From Aquimarina spongiae (GTDB lineage: Bacteria > Bacteroidota > Bacteroidia > Flavobacteriales > Flavobacteriaceae): a DNA stretch of 64,000 nt. The position numbers and the translations under genes are program-made. The notes beneath the pieces are model-generated. The model did not search any database, had not been told where the DNA came from, and saw nothing but the letters and a program-made list of their open reading frames with translations. The DNA is taken from NCBI RefSeq assembly GCF_900141785.1, contig NZ_FQYP01000001.1, positions 434,001 through 498,000 of the forward strand. Reading direction: 5' to 3'. Below, piece after piece: positions 54,767 to 62,327 of this stretch (position 1 is the stretch's first letter; the number at the start of each line of letters is the position of its first letter).

Positions 54767-56128
54767 ATGAATAAACTATGGATGCTTTTGATATGCATTG
54801 TCTTTGTGGCTTGCCAAAAGGAAGTAAAAAAGGATTACGCTCTATTTTCTGGCAAGGTAATAGGAAACGCTGACGAAGTTAGAATTTTTGGTAACGATTT
54901 TGAATATAAAATTCCAATTGCAGAGGATGGTACTTTTTCTGACACTTTGAAAATTGATGTAGAAGGATACTACGATTACAACATCGGTAAAGAATATTCA
55001 GCTATATATCTTACCAAAGGAGCTGATCTAAACTTAACCATCGATACTAGTCAATTTGACGAATCAATTGCCTACACAGGAGTAGGGTCGGGTGAAAATA
55101 ACTTTTTGGCCGAGAAATACTTGAAGATTGAAGAGATGACAGCAGATATGAAAGCGTTCTTTTCTTTAGAGCCTGAAGCGTACAAAAAAAAGTCTAAAGC
55201 ACTTAAGAATGAGATCCAAAACTTATTAGATAGTAAGAGAGAATTGAATGTTGATTTTGTTCAATCAGAAACCTTAAGTAATACATATACTCACGTAGGA
55301 AGGCTTTTTGATTATGAAGGGGGGCATAAATACTATACCAAAAAAGAGGAGTTAGAGCTTCCTGAAGATTTTTTTGTAGAAGCAAAGGAAATAGATTTTA
55401 CTGATGAGAATAAGTATCAAACCTTACCTCAGTACAAAAATTTAGTAAGAGGATATCTTCAACGAAGCCTGTCAGATTTAGAGAAAAAATATGACGATGA
55501 TACACCAAAAGCATTACAAGAATTGGTAGGAGGAATGCCAGCTGATAGCAAGATAAAAGAAGCTTTCTTGCAAAACATGTCATTTTATATGGCGTATTCA
55601 GACAAACTTGATCAATTGTACGCGGTATTAAAAACTACTCCAAACCAAGAGCATCAAAAAGAGTTTGAAAGACAATACAAGATCTATAAAACGCTGGTCA
55701 AAGGAAAACCTTCACCTTCTTTTGAATATGAGAACTTTAAAGGTGGGTCTACAGCTTTGGGAGATCTAAAAGGGAAATACGTGTATATGGACATTTGGGC
55801 AACCTGGTGCGGTCCTTGCAAAAAGGAAATTCCATTTTTGAAAAAATTGGAAGAGAATTATCACAATAAAAACATAGAATTTGTAAGTATTTCTATCGAT
55901 CGCAAAAAGGATTATGATGCTTGGAAGCAAATGGTCGAGGACAAAGAACTTGGCGGTATTCAGTTAATTGCGGATAAGGATTGGAAATCTGATTTTGTAA
56001 TGAACTATGGTATAAAAGGTATTCCTAGATTTATTTTGGTGGATCCCGAAGGAAAAATAGTGAGTGCCAACGCGCCAAGACCGTCTAATCCAAAGTTAAT
56101 CGATCTATTTGATGAACTAGAAATATAG
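54767..56128 (+). CDS. TlpA-like thioredoxin-fold lipoprotein
   Basis: A 453-residue lipoprotein (lipobox FVAC, Cys16). The N-terminal about 100 residues match a DUF4369-type beta domain (FSGKVIGNADEVRIFG). A helical region follows, then a TlpA/ResA thioredoxin domain from about 320, with the redox pair in WATWCGPCKKE (Cys348 and Cys351) and the cis-proline in GIKGIPRFILV. Such proteins reduce periplasmic disulfides, for example during cytochrome maturation or in PUL contexts. A strong terminator follows. Confidence 0.92.
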   Translation: MNKLWMLLICIVFVACQKEVKKDYALFSGKVIGNADEVRIFGNDFEYKIPIAEDGTFSDTLKIDVEGYYDYNIGKEYSAIYLTKGADLNLTIDTSQFDESIAYTGVGSGENNFLAEKYLKIEEMTADMKAFFSLEPEAYKKKSKALKNEIQNLLDSKRELNVDFVQSETLSNTYTHVGRLFDYEGGHKYYTKKEELELPEDFFVEAKEIDFTDENKYQTLPQYKNLVRGYLQRSLSDLEKKYDDDTPKALQELVGGMPADSKIKEAFLQNMSFYMAYSDKLDQLYAVLKTTPNQEHQKEFERQYKIYKTLVKGKPSPSFEYENFKGGSTALGDLKGKYVYMDIWATWCGPCKKEIPFLKKLEENYHNKNIEFVSISIDRKKDYDAWKQMVEDKELGGIQLIADKDWKSDFVMNYGIKGIPRFILVDPEGKIVSANAPRPSNPKLIDLFDELEI

Positions 56129-56153
56129 CTTTCTAATCCATCAGAAAATATAT

Positions 56154-56178
56154 AGCCCGAAATATTCGGGCTTTTTTT
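56154..56178 (+). terminator. Rho-independent terminator after the TlpA-like gene
   Basis: AGCCCGAA and TTCGGGCT form an 8-base stem with a 3-base loop, followed by seven T. Confidence 0.88.
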
Positions 56179-56198
56179 ATAATCTTTGTTCTAGTGTG

Positions 56199-56229
56199 TT
56201 GTTTTATAATATATTAAATTGTACTTTTG
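56199..56229 (+). promoter_or_regulatory. rpsA promoter (TTG-N20-TActTTTG)
   Basis: TTG at 56199-56201 and an exact TACTTTTG at 56222-56229, spacer 20. The 110-base leader that follows contains a TCCTTTT / AAAAGGA hairpin (56233-56264) trailed by T-rich sequence, which might be a control element. Confidence 0.65.
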
Positions 56230-56346
56230 CACTCCTTTTTGGCGAGTAAGAAAGTAGAAAAGGATTTTTATAAAACGAATTATAACGCTTCTGTGAAGTT
56301 TTCGCTTTAACTTTCAAATATTTACAGAATACAAATTTTATCTTCA

Positions 56347-58146
56347 ATGTCTGAAGAAACAAAAAACACAGACGTTCAGGAAGTTTCTCCGCAACAAGCG
56401 AATCCTGAGCAATTTCTAAAAGAATTTAACTGGCACAACTACGAAGAAGGAATCGATCCTATTGCTGACTCTAAATTAGAAGAGTTTGAAAAATTGGTTG
56501 CTGAAAATTTTGTAGATACTTTAAATGATGAAGTAGTAATGGGAACAGTAATCAACATTACTGATCGTGATGCTATTATCGACATCAATGCCAAAAGTGA
56601 AGGAGTTATTTCGTTAAATGAATTTCGTTATAACCCAGATTTAAAAGTAGGTGACAAAGTAGAAGTATTAATTGATGTACGTGAAGACGCTACTGGTCAG
56701 TTGATCCTTTCTCACCGTAAAGCTCGTGTAATCAAAGCATGGGATAGAGTAAATGCAGCTCATGACTCTGGTGAAATCGTAAATGGTTTCGTAAAGTGTA
56801 GAACTAAAGGAGGTATGATCGTAGACGTTTTCGGAATCGAAGCGTTCTTACCAGGTTCTCAAATTGATGTGAAGCCAATTAGAGATTATGATGCATATGT
56901 TGGAAAGACAATGGAATTCAAAGTGGTAAAAATCAACCACGAATTCAAAAACGTTGTTGTTTCTCACAAAGCGCTTATCGAAGCTGATATCGAAGAGCAG
57001 AAGAAAGAAATTATTGGTCAATTAGAAAAAGGTCAAGTATTAGAAGGTACTGTTAAGAATGTTACTTCTTACGGTGTATTCGTTGATCTTGGAGGAGTTG
57101 ACGGACTTATCCATATTACTGACCTTTCTTGGTCAAGAATTAACCATCCAAACGAGATCGTTGAGTTGGATCAGAAATTGAATGTTGTAATCTTAGACTT
57201 TGATGAGGCTAAGACTCGTATTCAATTAGGTCTTAAGCAATTGAAGCCACACCCATGGGAGGCTCTTGACAAAGATCTTAAAGTAGGAGATAAGGTTAAA
57301 GGAAAAGTAGTAGTAATCGCAGATTACGGTGCATTTATCGAAGTAGAAGAAGGAGTAGAAGGATTAATCCACGTTTCTGAAATGTCTTGGTCAACTCACT
57401 TGCGTTCGGCTCAGGATTTCGTAAAAGTTGGAGATGAAGTAGAAGCAGTAGTACTTACTTTGGATAGAGAAGAGCGTAAGATGTCTCTTGGTATCAAGCA
57501 ATTGACTCCAGATCCATGGACAGATATTACTACCAAGTACCCTGTAGGATCTAAGCATTCTGGTATCGTACGTAACTTCACTAACTTCGGTGTATTCGTG
57601 GAGCTAGAAGAAGGAATCGATGGATTGATTTATATCTCTGACCTTTCTTGGACTAAGAAAATCAAACATCCATCAGACTTTACTAATGTTGGTGATACTC
57701 TTGATGTAATCGTTCTTGAATTGGATGTTGAAGGTCGTAAATTAAGTTTAGGACACAAACAAACTGAAGAGAATCCTTGGGATAAGTACGAAACTGAGTT
57801 TGGTTTAGGTACTAAGCACACTGCTAAGATTGCTGAAATCGTAGACAAAGGAGCGACTATCGATTTTAACGAAGATATCGTTGCATTTGTTCCTTCTCGT
57901 CACTTAGAGAAAGAAGATGGAAGCAAACTTAAAAAAGGAGAAGAAGCAGAATTCCAAATCATTGAATTCAGTAAAGAATTCAAGAGAGTAGTTGCTTCTC
58001 ACACCGCTTTATTCAAGGAAGAAGAAGCTAAGATTGTTAAGCAAGCGGCTAAGAAAGCTGCCTCTAGTGCGGCAGAAAAGACTACGCTTGGTGATATCGA
58101 CGCTTTAGCAGATCTTAAAGCTAAAATGGAAAAAGGAGGAAACTAG
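56347..58146 (+). CDS. rpsA: 30S ribosomal protein S1
   Basis: A 599-residue S1 with six S1 RNA-binding domains, each showing the G-V/I-x-N-x-T pattern (VINITDRDAIIDI, VKNVTSYGVFVDL, VVVIADYGAFIEV, VRNFTNFGVFVEL and others). In low-SD organisms like Bacteroidota, S1 or leader AT-content helps to recruit mRNAs. An Ala/Lys-rich C-terminal tail follows the last domain. Codon use is even and highly expressed in style (AAA, GAA, CGT-rich). Strong promoter before, strong terminator after. Confidence 0.97.
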   Translation: MSEETKNTDVQEVSPQQANPEQFLKEFNWHNYEEGIDPIADSKLEEFEKLVAENFVDTLNDEVVMGTVINITDRDAIIDINAKSEGVISLNEFRYNPDLKVGDKVEVLIDVREDATGQLILSHRKARVIKAWDRVNAAHDSGEIVNGFVKCRTKGGMIVDVFGIEAFLPGSQIDVKPIRDYDAYVGKTMEFKVVKINHEFKNVVVSHKALIEADIEEQKKEIIGQLEKGQVLEGTVKNVTSYGVFVDLGGVDGLIHITDLSWSRINHPNEIVELDQKLNVVILDFDEAKTRIQLGLKQLKPHPWEALDKDLKVGDKVKGKVVVIADYGAFIEVEEGVEGLIHVSEMSWSTHLRSAQDFVKVGDEVEAVVLTLDREERKMSLGIKQLTPDPWTDITTKYPVGSKHSGIVRNFTNFGVFVELEEGIDGLIYISDLSWTKKIKHPSDFTNVGDTLDVIVLELDVEGRKLSLGHKQTEENPWDKYETEFGLGTKHTAKIAEIVDKGATIDFNEDIVAFVPSRHLEKEDGSKLKKGEEAEFQIIEFSKEFKRVVASHTALFKEEEAKIVKQAAKKAASSAAEKTTLGDIDALADLKAKMEKGGN

Positions 58147-58170
58147 ACTTTTCTTACTTTTTAAATCATA

Positions 58171-58199
58171 AAAGGCTGTTCGTAAGAGCAGCCTTTTTT
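58171..58199 (+). terminator. Rho-independent terminator after rpsA
   Basis: AAAGGCTG with GCAGCCTTT forms the stem (loop about 10), ending in six T, 25 bases past the stop. Confidence 0.85.
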
Positions 58200-58259
58200 C
58201 TTTACCATATATTTATCATAAACTCTGTGGTTATCTCATGATTAATTGCAAATTTTCAT

Positions 58260-58267
58260 TATTTTTG
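58260..58267 (+). promoter_or_regulatory. -7 box TATTTTTG for pyrR
   Basis: Exact TAnnTTTG match 26 bases before the pyrR ATG; a TTG at suitable spacing is lacking. Confidence 0.4.
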
Positions 58268-58292
58268 TATCCCAAATATCCTTTTGGAGAAT

Positions 58293-58832
58293 ATGAGTCA
58301 AAAACTACTACTTAGTGCAAAAGAAATAGATATCATACTGCACCGTTTGGCTTGTCAATTAATAGAAAATCATACCCATTTCAAAGACACCGTGCTTATT
58401 GGTGTGCAACCTAGAGGTACTTTCTTAGCAGACCGAATAAGACAAATACTATTAAATGATTATCATCTGGATACCGTAGATTTAGGGTATTTGGATATTA
58501 CATTTTATAGAGATGACTTTAGGCGAGGAGAAAAGCCTTTGGCAGCAAACTCTACGGATATTGATTTTGTGGTTGAAGACAAGCGAGTGGTGTTTATTGA
58601 TGATGTGTTATATACTGGAAGAAGCATTCGAGCCGCGCTTACCGCTGTTCAATCCTTTGGTAGACCATCAGAAATAGAACTATTAACACTAATCGATAGA
58701 CGATTTAGCAGACATTTACCTATTCAGCCTAACTATAGAGGGAGACAGGTGGATGCGATCAATCAGGAAAAAGTAAAGGTGCATTGGAAAGAAAATGAAG
58801 GAGAAGATGCCGTTTATCTGGTTGGTAAATAA
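58293..58832 (+). CDS. pyrR: Bifunctional PyrR (uracil phosphoribosyltransferase / regulator)
   Basis: A 179-residue type I phosphoribosyltransferase; the PRPP loop is VVFIDDVLYTGRSIRAAL. In Gram-positive bacteria PyrR binds pyr mRNA and attenuates it; here it sits directly upstream of pyrB and may have the UPRT role or both. I see no obvious PyrR-binding hairpin in the pyrR-pyrB gap. The TTG at 58284, three codons upstream, is in frame, but ATG 58293 is preferred. Confidence 0.93.
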   Translation: MSQKLLLSAKEIDIILHRLACQLIENHTHFKDTVLIGVQPRGTFLADRIRQILLNDYHLDTVDLGYLDITFYRDDFRRGEKPLAANSTDIDFVVEDKRVVFIDDVLYTGRSIRAALTAVQSFGRPSEIELLTLIDRRFSRHLPIQPNYRGRQVDAINQEKVKVHWKENEGEDAVYLVGK

Positions 58833-58869
58833 ATATCAAAAGTACTTTAGAATAGCAATATAAAATACT

Positions 58870-59799
58870 ATGAGCGAATTAAGTGTAAATCACTTACTGG
58901 GAATAAAATACCTAAATAAGAAAGATATTGATCTTATTTTTGAAACGGCAGATCATTTTAAGGAAGTGATCAACCGCCCCATCAAAAAAGTCCCTTCATT
59001 AAGAGATATTACCATTGCTAATTTGTTCTTTGAAAACAGTACCAGAACAAGATTGTCTTTCGAACTTGCCGAAAAAAGACTCTCTGCAGATGTTATCAAT
59101 TTCTCTGCAGCCTCTTCGTCGGTAAAAAAAGGGGAAACCCTTATCGATACAGTGAATAATATACTTTCGATGAAGGTAGATATGGTAGTGATGAGACATC
59201 CTAACCCGGGGGCTGGAGTTTTCCTATCAAAACATGTAGATGCGAGTATTGTTAATGCTGGTGATGGTGCACACGAACACCCTACACAGGCCCTCTTGGA
59301 CTCTTATTCAATAAGAGAGCGTTTGGGAGAAGTGGCAGGTAAAAAAGTGGTAATTGTAGGTGATATTTTGCATTCCAGAGTAGCACTTTCTAATATTTTT
59401 GCCCTTAAATTACAGGGAGCAGAAGTAAAAGTTTGCGGACCAAAAACCTTGATTCCTAAATATATTGAAAAACTAGGGGTAGAGGTAGAAACAAATTTGC
59501 GAAAAGCACTGGAATGGTGCGATATTGCAAATATGCTCAGAGTACAGAATGAAAGAATGGAAATTAGTTATTTCCCTTCTACTCGAGAGTATACCCAACA
59601 ATTTGGAGTGAATAAAAAATTACTTGATAGTCTTAATAAAGAAATTGTAATAATGCATCCAGGACCCATCAATCGTGGCGTAGAAATCACGAGTGATGTA
59701 GCTGATTCAGATCAAGCCATTATTTTGGATCAGGTTCAGAATGGAGTAGCAGTGAGAATGGCAGTGATTTATCTGTTAGCTTCTAAAATTAAACGATAA
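58870..59799 (+). CDS. pyrB: Aspartate carbamoyltransferase catalytic subunit
   Basis: A 309-residue ATCase catalytic chain forming carbamoyl aspartate in pyrimidine synthesis. Carbamoyl-phosphate motif FFENSTRTRLSFE, HEHPTQALLDSYSI, and the C-terminal MHPGPINRGVEI are intact. It lies 37 bases after pyrR; no pyrI is adjacent. Confidence 0.97.
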   Translation: MSELSVNHLLGIKYLNKKDIDLIFETADHFKEVINRPIKKVPSLRDITIANLFFENSTRTRLSFELAEKRLSADVINFSAASSSVKKGETLIDTVNNILSMKVDMVVMRHPNPGAGVFLSKHVDASIVNAGDGAHEHPTQALLDSYSIRERLGEVAGKKVVIVGDILHSRVALSNIFALKLQGAEVKVCGPKTLIPKYIEKLGVEVETNLRKALEWCDIANMLRVQNERMEISYFPSTREYTQQFGVNKKLLDSLNKEIVIMHPGPINRGVEITSDVADSDQAIILDQVQNGVAVRMAVIYLLASKIKR

Positions 59800-59802
59800 C
59801 TT

Positions 59803-60135
59803 ATGATTTTTAATAAAGATGGTTCTACAACCATAATCACACAAGAAAAGACTACCATAATCGAATTTGTCAAGGGTCTTGAAGGTAAGTATGAAACGCT
59901 TAAAAACGATAATCTTATTATTAATTTATTTTCATTAAAGGATCTTTCTGTGGCAGATGTGAATGAGTTCTTGAGAATATCTAATCAACATAAGGCCGGA
60001 AAACATTCATTCGTTATTGTTACCGATAGATTGTCTTATGAGGATGTGCCTGAAGAGATTACCATAGTTCCTACACTTCAGGAAGCTTATGATCTGGTAG
60101 AGATGGAGGAAATCGAACGAGATTTAGAGTTTTAA
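59803..60135 (+). CDS. Small STAS-like protein near rnz
   Basis: A 110-residue soluble protein, 3 bases after pyrB. The alternating strand-helix pattern (NLIINLFSLKDLS, VNEFLRISNQHKAGKHSFVIVTD) resembles a STAS/anti-sigma-antagonist fold, but the conserved phospho-serine site is not clear. I recall similar small proteins upstream of rnz in Flavobacteriia, annotated inconsistently. Function unknown. Confidence 0.8.
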   Translation: MIFNKDGSTTIITQEKTTIIEFVKGLEGKYETLKNDNLIINLFSLKDLSVADVNEFLRISNQHKAGKHSFVIVTDRLSYEDVPEEITIVPTLQEAYDLVEMEEIERDLEF

Positions 60136-60187
60136 GAAATTTTTATATTTTTTGTAATGTTTTGTTTAGCATTGCGTCTTAGTTAAT

Positions 60188-60649
60188 ATGAATAAACTAG
60201 CCCCTTTTTTCGTATTTATATTTTTTTTAGGTTTCAGTTTCAAGGGTAACGCTCAGGACTGGAAATATGATCTGGATGAAGCTTTGGCAGTTGCTAAAGA
60301 AAAAGATCAAAAAATCGTTTTATTTTTTACTGGATCAGATTGGTGTCCTCCTTGTATCAAACTGGAAAAGAAAATTTTATCTACTCAAGAATTTGCAGAT
60401 TTCACTCAACAAAAATATGTTTGGTTAAAAGCAGATTTCCCCAGAAGAAAGAAAAACAGAATTTCTAAAGAACAAAAGCAGAAGAATAAAGCACTTGCCA
60501 GCCGATATAATAAGAAGATGGTCTTTCCTGCTATTCTAATTCTTAATAAAGAAGGTGTTGTATTAGGAGCAACGGGTTACAGAAGAGATTTGGATGTACA
60601 CGGTTATATTTCATTACTTACCTCTTTTGATTCTTTTGATCAATATTGA
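60188..60649 (+). CDS. Exported thioredoxin-like protein
   Basis: A 153-residue protein with cleavable signal peptide (residues 1-22, ending GNAQ) and a thioredoxin-fold domain with the redox pair Cys53-Pro-Pro-Cys56 in SDWCPPCIKLE. The MVFPAILIL segment holds the cis-proline. It resembles DsbD-gamma or TlpA-type thiol proteins acting in the periplasm. Confidence 0.9.
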   Translation: MNKLAPFFVFIFFLGFSFKGNAQDWKYDLDEALAVAKEKDQKIVLFFTGSDWCPPCIKLEKKILSTQEFADFTQQKYVWLKADFPRRKKNRISKEQKQKNKALASRYNKKMVFPAILILNKEGVVLGATGYRRDLDVHGYISLLTSFDSFDQY

Positions 60650-60706
60650 TTTCTAATTGAGATTACGCTATATTCACGCTTTGATAATACAATAGTGAAA
60701 TAAATT

Positions 60707-61612
60707 TTGAAACTTACAATATTAGGGTGTTACTCTGCTACACCAAGAACATTTACTAATCCTACGTCTCAGGTACTTGAAATAAACAATCATATCTTTT
60801 TAATTGATTGTGGAGAAGGAACACAGGTGGCGTTGCGAAGAAACAAAGTCAAGTTTTCAAGAATCAAGCACATTTTTATTTCTCATCTGCATGGGGATCA
60901 TTTTTTTGGTCTCATCGGTTTGGTTTCTACGTTTAGATTGTTAGGTAGAGATACTCCTTTGCATATTTATGGTCCACAAGGAATTAAAGAAGCGATCACT
61001 TTGCAGCTGAAACTATCTAATTCCTGGACTGATTTTCCGTTGCACTTTCATGAATTGACTCATACTGGTCCGGAAATAATATTTGAGGACGAAAAAGTAA
61101 CGGTGCAAACTATTCCACTTCAGCATCGAGTATATTGTAATGGGTTTTTATTTCGGGAAAAGCCGGGAGAACGACAGTTGGTTTTAAGTAAGGTTCAGAA
61201 TTATGATATCGATATTGCATATTACCGTTCTATTAAAAAAGGAAAGGATGTAGTTCTGGAAAATGGAGAAGTAATACCAAATTCAGAATTAACTCTAGAT
61301 CCAAGACCTGTAAAAAGCTATGCTTTTTGCAGTGACACCCGGTATGATGAGGCCAAAATTGAACAAATCAAAGAGGTGACGGTATTATATCATGAATCTA
61401 CATTTCTCGAAAGTCATAAACATTTATGTGCCAAAACTGGGCATAGTTCTGCGATCGAAGCAGCTACAATAGCTCAAAAAGCTAATGTAGGCACTTTGAT
61501 CTTAGGTCATTATTCTACACGATATGAAAATATCGAAATATTTAAGGATGAAGCTAATACCGTTTTTGATCATGTAGAAGTAGCTGACGACGGGAAAGTC
61601 TTCGAATTTTAA
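60707..61612 (+). CDS. rnz: Ribonuclease Z
   Basis: A 301-residue tRNase Z of the metallo-beta-lactamase fold, cutting the 3' trailer of tRNA precursors. The metal motif is SHLHGDHFFGL; other landmarks are the N-terminal LTILGCYSATP, the AFCSDTRYDE metal site and the HSSAIEAATIAQ and GHYSTRY segments. It starts with TTG at 60707; no ATG lies near the conserved N-terminus. It follows the thioredoxin-like gene by 57 bases. Confidence 0.95.
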   Translation: MKLTILGCYSATPRTFTNPTSQVLEINNHIFLIDCGEGTQVALRRNKVKFSRIKHIFISHLHGDHFFGLIGLVSTFRLLGRDTPLHIYGPQGIKEAITLQLKLSNSWTDFPLHFHELTHTGPEIIFEDEKVTVQTIPLQHRVYCNGFLFREKPGERQLVLSKVQNYDIDIAYYRSIKKGKDVVLENGEVIPNSELTLDPRPVKSYAFCSDTRYDEAKIEQIKEVTVLYHESTFLESHKHLCAKTGHSSAIEAATIAQKANVGTLILGHYSTRYENIEIFKDEANTVFDHVEVADDGKVFEF

Positions 61613-61681
61613 AGAAATAATAAGAATTGTTGTTAGCGCTGATTCTATAAAATAGGTAACTTGCGCCTATAAATTGTTATT

Positions 61682-62326
61682 ATGAATAGGGATCTGACCA
61701 ATTATCGTAAGTCTTACGAAAAACATACACTGGAGGAAGAAAACCTTCAGGATTCACCATTTCAGTTATTTTCGGATTGGTTTAAAGAGGTAGAAGAAAG
61801 TGGAGGAGTAGAGGAGACCAATGCAATGACTTTAACTACATTGGGACTAGATGGATTCCCAAAAGCCAGAGTAGTTTTATTAAAAGAATTTGATCACAAC
61901 GGTTTTATTTTTTACTCCAACTATGAGTCAGAGAAAGCCAAGGCTATGGATAGTAATAATAAAGTATGTATTTCCTTTTTTTGGCCTAACCTGGAGCGAC
62001 AAGTAATCATAAAAGGTAGGGTAGAAAAAGTATCCGAAGAAAAAAGTGAATCCTATTTCAGATCAAGACCAAGAGGCAGTCAATTAGGTGCTTGGGCTTC
62101 ACGACAAAGCGAAATCATCAATTCAAGAACGGTACTAGAAAACCAATTGCAGTCATTGGAAGACAAATTTGAAGGGAAAGACATCCCTAAACCCTCATTT
62201 TGGGGAGGTTATCAAATTATTCCTTCAGAATTCGAGTTTTGGCAAGGTAGAGCAAATCGTTTACACGATCGCATTCGTTATCAAAAAGAAGGTGATCAGT
62301 GGATGACCAAAAGGCTTTCTCCATGA
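61682..62326 (+). CDS. pdxH: Pyridoxamine 5'-phosphate oxidase
   Basis: A 214-residue FMN enzyme making PLP from PNP or PMP. Signature segments: ARVVLLKEFDHNGFIFYSNY, SESYFRSRPRGSQLGAWASRQSE (given in pieces), and the C-terminal FWQGRANRLHDRIRY. It is the true PdxH, distinct from the PNPOx-like protein at 13222. It ends one base before the convergent gene at 62328. Confidence 0.96.
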   Translation: MNRDLTNYRKSYEKHTLEEENLQDSPFQLFSDWFKEVEESGGVEETNAMTLTTLGLDGFPKARVVLLKEFDHNGFIFYSNYESEKAKAMDSNNKVCISFFWPNLERQVIIKGRVEKVSEEKSESYFRSRPRGSQLGAWASRQSEIINSRTVLENQLQSLEDKFEGKDIPKPSFWGGYQIIPSEFEFWQGRANRLHDRIRYQKEGDQWMTKRLSP

Positions 62327-62327
62327 T

